Positions 40,535 through 51,896 of a stretch of 64,000 nt of DNA are shown piece by piece. The translations under genes were made by a program, and so were the position numbers. The notes beneath the pieces were generated by a model. It did not search any database and was not told the origin of the DNA. It saw only the letters and a list, made by a program, of their open reading frames with translations. Every line of letters begins with the position of its first letter. Within the stretch, counting starts at the first letter, position 1. The DNA comes from Thraustochytrium sp. TN22 (lineage: Eukaryota; Sar; Bigyra; Thraustochytrida; Thraustochytriidae): NCBI GenBank assembly GCA_013306675.1, contig JABLUY010000104.1, forward strand, positions 1-64,000, in the 5' to 3' direction.

Positions 40535-43500
40535 ATGGCCCGACATTCGTCGCCGTACGACCTTAACCTGCAGCAAGACCATGAGGTGGAGCCGGACTCG
40601 CAATCACAATCGCAACCATCGCCTTCGCAGCAAAAAATGGAAAAGGACACGGAGGAAGGTATGCGTCAGACGCTTTCGAACGCCGACGTTGCACATGGTG
40701 AGGACGGCGAAGCCGAGTCGGATGACGAGGTCGATCACATGGCCCTCGACCTCCACCAGGCCGAGCAAGAGCAGCTGTACGAGGGCGCGGGCAACGAGAG
40801 TGCGGGCGACAATGGATCCGAGTCTGAGATGGAGCTTTTCCATGGCTGGAGCCCGGAGATGCACTTTCAGTTTGTGGAAGCGCTCATCTTTTACGGGCGC
40901 AAGTGGGACCGCATCGCCAACTCGCTGGAGGAGGGTCTGAGCGCGGACCGGGTACGCGAGCATGCGCTCAAGATGTTCACGACGCTCTTGCCCGGCTCTC
41001 TGGACGACCCAGCCGTCCCGATAGAGAAGTGCATCCCAGCCAACTCCAAGCCGTGGTCATACCTGGAGTCCTGCCGCCTCGAGGCCGGCATCGAGCGCTT
41101 CGGCATGCGGCAGGCGTCACGCATCGCGCTCACGATTGGCACGCGCCCCCCCGTTGCGGTGGCCCTGCACTGCAAGCCCCTACTGCGCGCTGCGCCCATG
41201 GACCTGGACGACATCCAGCTCAAGTTCAACCTGGTCAGGGTCGCGGCGCGGCCCGCGGGCTACGGCCGCTGCCACCTCGTGCTGCACCTTGCCATCGTGC
41301 GTGGCTTCGCAGACGACGCCTCGTATTCGCCAATCCCGCCCTCGGCCGCTGTCCAGGTCGCTCTCCTCAAAAGGACCTGCGACAGGGCCAAGGGCGTCTC
41401 GGACGACGGCGACGACAGGTCCACTTACTCGGAGGTCCCCAAGGGCACTATCTTTCGCAACGTGGGTATCCGGCCCCAAATTCCGCGCATTACCTGCGAC
41501 GGCGCACCACCCTGGGACGACGAGCCGCAGCCTTTCACAGCGCTGCGCAAGTCGCCAAATGGCCTTGTCACGGAGCTGCACCTCACACTCGCAAACCCGG
41601 CCGACGTTGACGACGGCGGTGCCGACGCTTTCGTCGTGGCCCTCACGCTCAAGGACTGCGACCTCCTGTATTACATGGAGAGCACTGTGCGCTCCGATCC
41701 GATCGTGGTGGAGCGCTCCTCGGTTGCCTGGCCGCGGCCCGAGCCGCTCCTCTTGGTGTCTGAGCGCCTCACCGCGCCCACGGCCAGCCTCCGCCCTATA
41801 GCGGAGCTCAAGGGCGTCACTCTGCACGGCGTCTCCGAGCACGAGACGCTTCGCGCTACGGCCATGCGGGAGATTTTCCTGACAAACCGAGATCAGGCGC
41901 GCCTGCCCCAGCGGCTCCTCGTGGTCGCAGGCCCGCGCCTCGTTCGTACCGAGCTACCGCTCGGTAGTGCCGTCAACCTGTGGGCTGTCAACCTTCTCGC
42001 GGTTGGGCCCGACTTTTGCAGCGACGCCCTCGTGCTCGAGGTTCCGCATGCCAAACGCGTCACCACGGTCCTTGCCCACCTTGTGCAACCCCCAGGATGT
42101 GGCTTCGCAGCGTCAGCGGAAGGGCGCTCCGCGCTCGCTCTCTTCACGCTGGAGTCCGACGGGGCCCCTGCGAGCGCGGCGGACACGCGGCCCGTCATTG
42201 TGCGCTTCCGCTCCGGCAGTTTCATCTCCGAGGAGGTCGGCCCACTCCCGCTTGACCTCACCGCGCGCTTCGACACGGTCTCCCGTGCCTGCACGTGGAT
42301 GGCAGAAAATGGCTCCCGTGCGAGCCCTGTGGCTCCGGCGGGCGGGTCGAAGCGCGCCCTCAAGCGCGCACGGACGGGGGAGAGTCAGGTGGAGGACGAC
42401 GGCGGCGATGTTGTTGATCTCACGGCGGGCGAGGGCGACGGCGACGGCGATGCGCGCAGCGCTCGCAGCGCCCGCAGCGGCAAAAGCCGGCTCAGCAAGG
42501 CTAGCAAGAAGAGCAAGCCGTCTATCGAAGGGGAGGGCGAACCCAAGGGCGCGTCCTCGGCGGCTCTTTCGTCGCTTACCATGCCGTTAAACGCGAGCAC
42601 CGTGGCCGTGCCCGCCACGCCCCAAGGCGCAACCGCCAACAAGCCTAAATCCAAGCCGTACCGCGCAGGAAGCGCCTGGGTTGCGGCGCTGGAGGATCCG
42701 CTGGAGGCGAAACGCCCGTTTGCCAAGCATAGCGCCGAGGACCTGCGCGACCTCTTTGAAGACAGCATGGATCGCCTGCGCCTCGACCCGGAGGAGGTCG
42801 CCAACATCCTTTGCCTCTTCCCCGTCCAACTCGAGGAGTGGCTCAAGGGAAACGAGGATGACCGCGTTCTCGCAGCGGTGCGCTACTGGATCCGCCACGT
42901 GCAGAACCTCAATGCGTTGGACCCCGTAGGCGGCAAGCTGATCACGGAGCCGGTCGACTTTGACAAGCACCCGGAGCACGAGTTCCGCGTGCGCATGCAC
43001 GTCATTCTGCTCATGAAGGATCGTGATCTCTCCATGCGCGAGGTTGTGGAGCAAGCACAGGTGTCCAAGCCTCACGTCTTCTTCGCTTGGCTACGCCACG
43101 TCAACGGCCAGGACCTGCAGCTGTGCAAGCTGACCGCCATCCTTGCACACTGGTACGCCAACTCTATGAAGGGCCGCTACTGCGTCACGGCCGAGAGTCT
43201 TACAGAGTACAGGGTCGACTGCACGCGATTTGGCGATGTGCTCCGCGCTGGACAAAGTCAGCTGCAACGCGAATTCGAGGACAACGCGGATCGCATCGGA
43301 AAGTACGCTGAGATCCTCGCAGCGCAGACGGACATCATCCACGCTCACCTTGGCAAGCTGCGCAACGCGTTGGGTGACGGCGACCGGAACAGCCTTGACG
43401 CCTTTCCAGTCTCGCAAGCTCAGATTGACGCCACGTCCGCCGCTGCCGCTGCCGCCGCGGCGAGTGGCAAGAGCGCTAGCCTCACTTTGAGCGGGGGCTC

Positions 43501-43981
43501 ATCCTCAACCTCTTGGTCCAGGATCCTGCAGGGCCGCAGCTCGACGGCGCCCACGGCTTACGCCGCGCAAGTCGCCCAGGCCATCGCCGAGCCAACGCCC
43601 GGCATCTATCCGCAGTTCACAGGCCTCCAGCTTCCGCAGGGTGCGCGCGATTCGCTCAATCTGACGAGCCGCAAGGCAGTCTTCGTGCCTGAGGAAGACG
43701 AGCCCAAGATTTTCCCGTACGCTGAACAAGTCAGGGGTGGCAAGAGCCTGTTTGCGCGCGCCTTGCGCGTCCTCAGCTTCCGCAGCATGCTCGATCGCCA
43801 CGCCGTGAGGACTGCCGATATGGCCAGGTGTGTGGTCGTGCTTATGCATTACAAATACCGCATGCCGCTCAACTCCAGGCTGTATGACCTGAACGACACT
43901 TCGAAGCAGACGCCAGCAGAGGGCAAGGTGCCTCTGTCTAGCACCCCTGCTCAAGACGCACGTGCCGTGGAGCAGCAAAGT

Positions 43982-44059
<78 letters not shown>

Positions 44060-44416
44060 CTGCAGCAGCAGCAGCAACAGCAACAGCAACAGAACCAGCT
44101 GCAAATGCAGCACCAGTACCAGTTCCAGCAGTTCCCAGGCTTCATGCAGAACTTTGCGGCGCACAGTGGTGCGCAAGCTGCGCAGTTTGCGCAGTTTGCG
44201 CTTCTACGCCAGCATCAAGAGCAGCAGCACATGCAAGACCTCGCTCGTATGCACGCATTGCAAGTGCAACAGCACGGCATGATCGGCGCTGGTCAACCCG
44301 TATGGGTTCCTGTCACCCCCTGGGACCTTGCGGCCTCAGCTGCTCGCGCCGCGGCAGCCGCCACGGCCAGCGGCGCCGGCGCCGAAGGGGCCACCTCTTC
44401 GAGCAGTAGCAGCGGT

Positions 44417-44461
<45 letters not shown>

Positions 44462-44650
44462 GCCGCCAAGTCGAACCAGAAGTTGACGCCGTCGGGACCG
44501 ATGGACGGCATGAACGCGAACTCAGCCAGCCTCTTCAATCGATATATGGGTCATCAGGGTACGGTAGGCATGATCAACCCGCACGAGGCTCTCGCACGGG
44601 CCAAGCTCGCAGCCCAAGGGAAGGGCGGCGCTTCGCAAGGCTTGAACTGA
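40535..44650 (+). CDS. Nuclear SANT/Myb protein with two HTH-like repeats
   Basis: 1371 residues; ATG in an ideal context (CACCATGG). Order: Gln/Ser-rich and acidic N-terminus; a SANT/Myb domain at about 104-155 (GWSPEMHFQFVEALIFYG, RKWDRIANSL); a second SANT-like unit at about 172-215 (WSYLESCRLEAGIERFG, IGTRPPVAVALHC); a largely beta-like middle (about 225-600); a basic, acidic, Ser-rich linker; two helix-turn-helix-like repeats at about 720-880 (LDPEEVANIL..FPVQLEEWLKG and LSMREVVEQAQVSKPHVFFAWL, the latter as LSMREVVEQ, VSKPHVFFAWL); another helical domain (about 1050-1110); a Gln run; a Ser run. It is probably a DNA-binding chromatin or transcription regulator. No known family has this whole arrangement. 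Its stop is 79 bp from the convergent TMEM17 stop. Confidence 0.85.
43984..44098 (+). repeat. (CAG/CAA)n repeat encoding polyQ
   Basis: About 37 codons of CAG and CAA, with one CTG, in the SANT gene. The block of consecutive CAA codons inside CAG shows repeat expansion of two variants. Confidence 0.95.
44398..44461 (+). repeat. (AGC)n repeat encoding polySer
   Basis: About twenty serine codons, mostly AGC, near the C-terminus of the SANT protein. Confidence 0.93.
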
Positions 44651-44729
44651 TTGTGAGAACCAAGCTTATGGTGGTGGTAAAATACGAAAAGGAGAGCCAT
44701 GATACATATTACTACCGACGGTCAACAGT

Positions 44730-45242
44730 TCACAAGTCATCTTGACTCACCAAGCGCGAGTAGGTCGCCGTCTGTTTGTGAATGAGCGCCTGGACAGCGT
44801 AATAGCCAATGATCAGCTCTGCCGCCGTGAAGGCAAACATACCGGCACCCATGATGCGCTCGATGGGGAACTGCAGCTCCTGCAGATTCATCAGATACAA
44901 TAGGCACGGGAGCTGCGGAAACAGCGAGAGCAGCATGAAGACCGACATTTGCGGCAATTTCTCCTGCAGGTTGCCCGTGAAACCAAACCACAGCCGAAAG
45001 GCCTCGCAACCACACCAGACACCAAAGGCGAGCGGCGCTAACACCTTGCCGAAGACGTCCAGCTCGAACCGCTGCAGCTTGGCCGCCAGCACGACCCACT
45101 CCAGCAGCATGAAGATGGCCGACGCGTACAGGTTGAACTGCAGGCAGACTTGCAGGCGCAGGCTCGTCGACGACCGCGTCAGCACGTAGCCGCGCGGCAC
45201 CGCGGCCTTCTCGGCGTCTTCCCACGCCGCCTCGCCCCGCAT
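44730..45242 (-). CDS. TMEM17: TMEM17-family ciliary transition-zone protein
   Basis: 170 residues from ATG 45242; the upstream frame starts at TTG and is leader-like. Four hydrophobic segments lie at about 31-53, 60-85, 95-120 and 128-152. The diagnostic stretch of the TMEM17/TMEM216 (Transmemb_17) family is EAFRLWFGFTGNLQEKLPQM between helices 2 and 3, matching the R-L-(W/Y)-x-G-x-x-GNLQEK-P pattern of TMEM17. Length is near the family's (about 200). TMEM17 belongs to the tectonic/MKS complex of the ciliary transition zone, which gates membrane proteins into the cilium. Convergent with the SANT gene and divergent to the LRR-PAQR gene. Confidence 0.88.
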   Translation of the reverse strand: MRGEAAWEDAEKAAVPRGYVLTRSSTSLRLQVCLQFNLYASAIFMLLEWVVLAAKLQRFELDVFGKVLAPLAFGVWCGCEAFRLWFGFTGNLQEKLPQMSVFMLLSLFPQLPCLLYLMNLQELQFPIERIMGAGMFAFTAAELIIGYYAVQALIHKQTATYSRLVSQDDL

Positions 45243-45795
45243 CGTCGCTCCGCCGCCGCCGGGTCGCCGTTGCAGGCCTGCGACGCGAGCCCCCGCACGA
45301 AGCCGACCGGCCCGCGCAACCAGGCCGGCGCGAGCCTCGAAGCGGCAGGTTTTGATGATGTCTATGTCAGTCAGGCCACAGACTCGTGCCGTGCGTGCAG
45401 TGCGCAAAAAGGAGGGCTAGAAGTCCTGCCAGCTGATTTGATGTGACCGTTTACCTGTGCCTCGCCGCCGAAGACAAGCATCGAGGTATCGTACTTACTA
45501 CCGTACGTCACATTTTCGTGCACGAAGTCGCCGATCTCGCCTCTCCGGTCTCGAGCATGCGCGAAAACGATGACAGACTTCGTGACGCATACCTGCGTCG
45601 TCGCCGCTGCGCGGTACCTCTGGAGCTCGCGGCTCAAGACTCGCGCCGCCGGGACGCTGGCTCGCCGTGTCACGGCGTGTCACGGAGCGCCGTGCCGCAC
45701 GGCCCTCGCGGACTCTGCCTCGTAGACACGCTTCGAGGTGACAGCGCGGCCGGGAGGCGTGCGGAGCTTCTTCTTCAAGAGAGTTGGAGTGCGTC
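45243..45795. promoter_or_regulatory. Divergent promoter region
   Basis: 553 bp between TMEM17 and LRR-PAQR start codons. An open frame on the minus strand (45371-45673) has slightly protein-like composition but no homology I recognise. No repeat of note. Confidence 0.45.
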
Positions 45796-47190
45796 ATGGT
45801 GGCGGAGGGCAAGGGCGATGCCTTGGGCAAGGGCAAGGGCAAGGGCAAGGGCGAGGAGGCGACGCTCGCCTCGCCCCGCGCGGCCGAGGTGCGCCTGCAT
45901 CCGTATGTGGCCATGTGCCAGCGGTGCGGCACGCGCGTGGACCCGTCTGTGCTGACGAGCCTGGCCACGGAGTGGGAGTACGTGAAGGCGTCCAACAACT
46001 ATTCGCTGCTGCCGCTGCTGCTGCTGGTACGCGAGGAGAAGGAACGTGGAAGCGAGGACGACAACATCCCAGCGCTGCACAAGACCTTGCGCACGCTGCG
46101 CATCAGGCACGCTGTGGGCCCGACGCACCTGACAGACGCCAACGCGCGCGTCGTTGGCCTGCTCATGCGCGAGTGCGAGGACCTGCGCCACGTCGACGTC
46201 TCGCGCATCAAGCTGAGCCAGTTTGGCGCGCGCGAGATTGTCGCGGGCCTGCGCGAGTGCCCCACGTTGGAGTCACTCAACCTGGCGCACAACCCGGGCA
46301 TCGCTCCCGCGCTTCACGACGGCGGCATGGGCGAGGCCCTGGCGGAGGCCCGCAGCCTGCGCCTGCTTGACGTCACCAATGACAAGCTCGGCTTTGCGCA
46401 GGTGGACGCGCTCTCGCGCGTCATGAGTGCCACACATGCCAAGACCGGCCTGACGTTCGAAATTCGAGACTTCGGCAACAACGTCTTCGAGGAGGTGCTC
46501 AACTCGCTCACGCACGGCATCGGCGTCTTTCTGGCCATCGTCGGGACCGCTGTCATGATGCACCACGCCTCGGCCGAGGGCCAGTCGCGCCGCACCTTTT
46601 ACGCCTGCATGGTCTACTGTGCCTGCCTCATCTTGCTCTTCGTGAGCTCCACGCTGCTGCACGCGGCCTTCATGAACGAGGCCGTCTCCACCGTGCTCGG
46701 CCTCGTCGACCACACTGCCATTTACTTTCTCATTGCGGGCACTTACCTGCCCTTTTGCGTTGTCAGCCTCGAGGCGCACCCTTTCGGCTGGCTCATGGCC
46801 GTCGGCGAGTGGGTTCTCGCCTTTATTGGCATTGTGCTCTGCATTGTGCACGAGCGCGTGCACATTCCCTTCAAGATGCCCATCGAGCTCACGCTGTACC
46901 TCGGCATGGGCTGGATGCTCGGCATCGCCTGGGAGGACGTCAAGACGCACATCTCTCAGGGCGCTGTCGACCTGCTGCTCTACGGCGGCCTCGCCTACAC
47001 CGGCGGTGTCACGTTCTTCGTCATGGAGAAACTCAAGCACCCTATTGGCCACGCCATCTGGCATGTCTTCGTCCTCGTTGGCGCCACCTGCCACTACTTC
47101 GCCGTCCTCTTTTTCGTGGTGGGCCTCGAGGAGGAGTCGCACATCCGTGCAGGCAACGCGACCCTGCGCACCCCGCTCCCGCCGCTCTGA
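45796..47190 (+). CDS. LRR-PAQR/haemolysin-III-family fusion membrane protein
   Basis: 464 residues from ATG 45796 (TCATGG); the earlier frame start is TTG. A Gly/Lys N-terminus and a CxxC (MCQRCG) precede a leucine-rich-repeat region at about 105-220 (LMRECEDLRHVDVSRIKLS, LRECPTLESLNLAHNPGI, EARSLRLLDVTNDKLGF), of the ribonuclease-inhibitor type. From about 232 it is a seven-helix PAQR/HlyIII-type domain with the conserved polar residues: NSLTHGIG, SSTLLHAAF, DHTAIYFLIAGTYLPF and HPIGHAIWHVFVLVGATCH. PAQR proteins are membrane receptors or ceramidase-like hydrolases; the conserved His/Asp/Ser set would bind zinc. Despite the historical haemolysin name there is no reason to think of a toxin. 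The LRR part is cytosolic or lumenal depending on topology, and is not usual for this family. Confidence 0.87.
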   Translation: MVAEGKGDALGKGKGKGKGEEATLASPRAAEVRLHPYVAMCQRCGTRVDPSVLTSLATEWEYVKASNNYSLLPLLLLVREEKERGSEDDNIPALHKTLRTLRIRHAVGPTHLTDANARVVGLLMRECEDLRHVDVSRIKLSQFGAREIVAGLRECPTLESLNLAHNPGIAPALHDGGMGEALAEARSLRLLDVTNDKLGFAQVDALSRVMSATHAKTGLTFEIRDFGNNVFEEVLNSLTHGIGVFLAIVGTAVMMHHASAEGQSRRTFYACMVYCACLILLFVSSTLLHAAFMNEAVSTVLGLVDHTAIYFLIAGTYLPFCVVSLEAHPFGWLMAVGEWVLAFIGIVLCIVHERVHIPFKMPIELTLYLGMGWMLGIAWEDVKTHISQGAVDLLLYGGLAYTGGVTFFVMEKLKHPIGHAIWHVFVLVGATCHYFAVLFFVVGLEEESHIRAGNATLRTPLPPL

Positions 47191-47567
47191 GAGGCCCTGC
47201 GCTCCTGCCACGCTCCACATCCTGGTCAGTATCAACGCTGGAGACGTTGTATTCGTCGTCGGAGGAGGTGTAGGAGCTGAGAGATACCGTTCCGGGACCT
47301 GCCGCAGCCAAGCCCGAGTGAACGAGTGATAACGCCAGACCAAATCGTCAGTGTACTTAGTCAGAAAAGAACATGATCAATGGCAGACGGTAATACACTT
47401 CAAGCCGCCTTGCGGCCTTTTCGGTGAGCACGCTGCACACACACAGATACGGACCACCTGCAGAGGACCCTTTACGTTCATACAAGCAGCCCCCCCCCCA
47501 AATGCGCCCCCCAGATTGCGCACTGGATGCAAGAGGATTTCTCGTCTGCATCCGCACCGCAGCCTTG
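47191..47567. other. Convergent intergenic gap
   Basis: 377 bp between the stops of the LRR-PAQR gene and the large helical protein; contains a C run near 47491-47499. No gene. Confidence 0.6.
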
Positions 47568-50500
47568 TCATCGAAAGTACGTTGCGTCGCCGGGACATAC
47601 GATGAAGTTCTCCAGGTCCTCGAAGCCATCGCTATCCCCATCCGCAGCCGCTTCTTCCAAGCCCTCGTCAATATACGGATTATTGCTCCGGCGTCGCCGC
47701 CGCCCCCTTTGGGCCTGGGGGGGCGATGCGCCGCCCATGCGAACGCGTCGCGCCGCTTTCTCCCGTTGCTCCGGACTCTCCCGTTCCCGAACCGACGGTA
47801 CGGCCGCGCGCAGCGCCTTGCAGAGCAAGGTCACCGACCTCGTCGGAGCGAGCGGTCGCTGCGGCGCTGGCTCCGCCACAATTTCGCGCTTAAGCTTGCG
47901 CTCGCGGACCTGGGCCTGCAGGGGCACCACAGTCTGCGCCTCGGCGCCCTGAACCTCGCCGGTGTCCTGCGAGTCGGGGGCCTCTTGGCCGTCGGACTGC
48001 TCCATGGCCCACGCCGAGATGGTCTCGCTGAGACGCTCCAAAAAGGAGTCCGCACGTGTTGAGGGCCGCTGCGTTCCCTTGCACCAGGCGCACACGGCCT
48101 TGGCGACGTCCGCGAGGCGCGTCAGCTCCGCCAAAAAGGGCCCGGGGCTTGGCAACGCGCCTGACTCCTCTGCACGCTGACGCTTTCGCGCCGGGCGCGA
48201 GCGTGTCGGCTTCGACGGTCCCGGTGCGTCACCCTGCGCAAGCGCGCGCCGGCCGAAGCGACGGGCCGCAGCGAGCCCGCCCTCGTCCAGGCGAAAATTG
48301 TGGAGCTGACCAATGTGCTCCATCGCTCTGTGGCAGAGGTGTTGCGTGACTTGCTGCAGACGGAGCAGCGCCGAGGGCCCGTACGAGGTGGAGCGCGCTT
48401 CGCACCACAGGTAGCGCAGGCATCGCGAGACGCGCGCGTGCGCATCCAAGGCGCCCATCGGCCGTAGCGCGACGCAGCCGGACGAGATGAGGCCGTCCAG
48501 GCTCTCCAGTGCGTGCATAATCGCAGCGTTCTGTGTGGCCTCCTGCGCCACAATGCGCGGGACCCCCTCCGCGGCGCGGTACTTGCGCTGAAGGGCCATC
48601 TTGTCCAGCGCTGGGACTTCAAGCAGGGCCACAACGCGCTCCAGCGCATCCGCGGCGTCCACGGCGGGCGACGGCAGGGTCACCTCGAGGAGCGCACGGA
48701 GGTTGGCAAGCGTGGACAGGTCGACGTTGAGCAGGACCTCGAAGCACGCCTTTTGGATGGCCAGGACCCCACGTTTGCTCTCCACGGCGGCCACCGGGAT
48801 GAGGAGCGCCAGCACGCGGCAGTACGCGCGAAAGTGCGACGCAGACAGCCCGGTGGACCGCACCGCACTGAGGAAGAGCCCCGCAATGCGCTCTAGCAGG
48901 GACCCGGCCGCACCAAGAAGCTCCGCGTCGCTGCTCGCGCCCTCCGCCGCGAGTCGTTCCTCCATCATCTTGAGCAGGCGCTGTGCGTCAGTCCGCAGGT
49001 CCGCGTCGCCTGCCCCGCATGTGTGCTGTAGCAGGTCCGTGAGCGTGCGCAGCGACACCTTGTCGGCGTGCGCTCGCGCCAGGCGAATGGCAAAGCGCAG
49101 TAGGCTCGCGGTCCGGGTGCCCCGGGACGCTGCCACGGCGCCGATCAGGGTGCGGACAAAGGTCGCGTCACCCGCGAGCTGCGCGCCCTCCGGGTCCCCA
49201 GCTGCAGCCGACAGGCGGGCGCAAAGGTCGCAGACCGCCAGGAACCGCGCCTCGTTGCCGCTCGCGTGCGCGTTCTCGGCGAGCAGTGCGCACAACTCCA
49301 GGGCGTCCTCCCGCCTGCGCTGGAGCACCTGCGAGAGGCTTGCCGCGCCGACGAGTCGCGCGTTGTCGGGCAGGAGCACATCGAACGCCGCCGCGCAGAC
49401 CTGCTCGCGGAGAGCGTCGTCGCGAGGCGCGCCGAGGGCGTCTCGAGCGCGAAGGAGGAGTGCTGTAGGCTGCGCCAGGAGCGCCCGCAGCTTGGCGCGC
49501 TGCGTAGACTGGGCGCGAACTCGGTCCGAGAGCTGCTGGCTCGCCACGTCCAGCTCGTGGCACAGAGGACTTATCGCCGCTTTCGGGATGGCTTTTGCCT
49601 CGAGCACCGCACGGGACGCCATGGCGAGCGTGTCCGGCCCACCTTTACAAAGTCCGGCCAGGCAGTGAGCCACGCCGGCAGCCCCCTCGTCCTGCAGCAG
49701 CGTGGAAAGTGCAAGCTCCCCGCGGGCGAGAGCGCCACCGCGCCGTGTCTCGAGGTGCGCCTCCAGACCACGCATGAGTGCGAGACGGCCGGCATCGCCG
49801 CAGGCGAGCGCCACACTGCACAAGAGTCGCGCGCACTCGTCATTCACCGGCGAAAAAACCCTGGCCACCACTTCCGCGATGTGCGTTTCGTCCATGGCCG
49901 GCGGCAGCTGGTGCTCGGCCAGCGCCTCAAGGACGGGCGCCGCCTGCTGTTCGGCGAGCGCGACCTGCAACGCTGTGACAAAGAGCTCCGGGTGGGCACT
50001 CAGGCAGCCTCGCAAAACCTCCAGCGCGATAGCCACAGGACGCGGTCGTGCTTTTCGGTCTGCGCTGCAGCCGATGCGCGCCGCGGCCACGGCCATGGCG
50101 GCGGCAAGGTCCGCGTCCACAGGGTGCGGAAGAGGGAACGGGCTCGCGAGCAGCGCATCGAGCAGACACATCGCGGCCTCTGTGGGATCGCACCCACAGT
50201 CCAGGGCAATTCGGAGCGCGCTTACGAGATTGCCGGGCGCCTGCGCGCAGCGCATTGCGAGCGCATCCAGGAGCCCGACCCGGAGGCTGCCGGCCACCAG
50301 TGCTCCAGGGCATCGTGACGACGCCTCGCGCCCTGGAGCATCTGCGCGTCGTTCCTCGTGTTCGAGCAGCGCGTCAACCCAAAGACCCTGCGCTGTGGCG
50401 TCCTCCGAGCGCGCAAGCAACGGCGCGAGACCGAGGAGCGCTACGCGCACAGAAGCGTGATCGGCCTCGCGGGCCGCCCGCTGCCGGAGCGAATGGAGAA

Positions 50501-51231
50501 GCGCAAGCGCCGTGGCCGGGCGAACACCATGGGCGGCAGCTTCGCGCGCCGCGACAAGGAGCACGCTGATGTCAGCGTGCGTCCAGGCGCGGTGGAGCAG
50601 TGTCCGGAGAGCCTTGGAGTCCGATTCAGCCAGGGCCAGAATGCGGAGCACCACGCGGGCCCAATGCTCGTGGTCACCCTCCCCCATGTGCGCGGCTTGG
50701 GCCCCGTGCTCGTGTTTGACTTTGCCTGTGCGCGACTGCAGGCCTTCCTGAATCGTAGCCACGCCGACCGGCACATCCACAGGCTCGAGACGAGAGAGGA
50801 GCTCGTCCACGAGGGCCTCGTCGCGCTTGCCGCGCGACGCCGAGACGCAGTGAAGGAGCACGGCGCGCACACAGACGGCGCGTGTCAGCGGATGCGCCAA
50901 GAAGAGCGCCACGAGGTCCTCATCGAGCTCGCGGTCCTCGTCCGCGAAGACCTCGCCCTTGGACCACGCCTGCAAGGCCTGCTCCCGTCTGCGCAAGATA
51001 AGTTCGAGTCAGCCATGCGCAAGTAGATCCCACGATGCGATGCGAGCGTCAAACGTACCGCGCCTCGCGCGTGAGCGCGTACTCGCCGTCGCGCGCGGGA
51101 CGTTCGGCCTCGTCGAGCGCGCGATTAAGCGCGTCTACCGCGCCCGCGGCGGCCTCCGCCTCGTCGCGCGGGCCGTGGCGCGCCGCCCAGCGCTCCGCGG
51201 CGCGCCGCACAGCTTCCGCCGCTGCCGCCAT
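47568..51231 (-). CDS. Large helical (HEAT-like) protein, two exons
   Basis: 1197 residues when spliced: exon 1 51231-51059 (58 codons, ATG context GCCATGG-like on the minus strand), exon 2 50988-47568. The exon-2 frame alone has no ATG for about 100 codons. Joining across the 70-nt intron keeps frame and gives ...LTREARREQALQAW. The protein is almost wholly alpha-helical with Leu/Ala-rich repeats like HEAT/armadillo arrays to about residue 950, then a basic segment (ARKRQRAEES), and a C-terminal tail with SNNPYIDEGLEE and FEDLENFIV. I do not recognise the family. A large DNA-repair or trafficking scaffold is possible; the acidic tail after a basic region hints at a nuclear protein, without proof. 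Confidence 0.78.
50989..51058 (-). other. 70-nt GT-AG intron
   Basis: On the minus strand the intron begins GTACGT, ends TTGCGCAG, and has a consensus branch site CTGAC whose A lies 20 nt before the 3' end, followed by a short pyrimidine-rich stretch (CTTATCTT). Removing it joins two coding-like frames. It is the only intron I can support in the window. Confidence 0.72.
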
Positions 51232-51896
51232 GGCCCGCGCGGGGGGGCGCACGCATGGCGATCTGCGCTGCTCGCGCCGCCGCGGTTGGCGATAGTGCGC
51301 TGCAGTGCAGGCCCTCCCTCATCATCGAGCGCAGCACGACGCCAGGGTCATGCCTGCTGCTGCTGCTGCGGAGCACCATGCACGACGCGGCACGAGGCGC
51401 GCGCCCGGTCACGGCGCGGCGCGGCGCGACGCGACGTTGCCACCGCGGTACGCCTGGTCGTCCAGCTGCACGGAGCGCTCGGAGCTCGTGTCCGTCTTGC
51501 AGGCGTCCTGCCCTGTCGTGGCCACGGACTTGGCCCGGGCCTCTGCCCGCTCGGCGGCGCACGAGGGGGCGAGCGAGAGCGCGCGATGGCCGCGCAGCCC
51601 GTGCCTTTCCTTTCTGCTGCGCCCGGCCCGGGTTCGCATCCTGATCGTGGTTTGGTGCCCTGAAGACCATCACCACTGCAAGAATGCACAGAATGCACAA
51701 CGGGCCAACGGGACCCGGATGGACTCTCGCCCTCGCTTCTGCTGAGAGTGATTCCCTCGCGCGCGGTCGTGGCCGCCGGCAGACGGACATCGGCGCGCGG
51801 CGAGGCCAGGCCCGGGCGCGAGCGGGCGAGCGAGCGGGCGAGCGGGCGAGCGGGCGGCGCGCGGGCGGCGGGCGGGCGGCGAGAGAGCAAGCGAGC
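51232..51896. promoter_or_regulatory. Divergent promoter region
   Basis: 665 bp between the start codons of the helical and the F-box-like genes; CTG units near 51353-51370 and GCGAGCGG units (51824-51860) near the plus-strand start. Confidence 0.45.

Noticed and set aside
45371-45673. Minus-strand 100-codon frame in the TMEM17/LRR-PAQR divergent promoter
   Set aside because: Starts without ATG in good context, no recognisable family, and ends inside leader sequence; composition alone is not enough.
45796-47190. Haemolysin toxin
   Set aside because: The HlyIII name is historical. The conserved His/Asp/Ser set and seven helices identify the PAQR membrane-protein superfamily.
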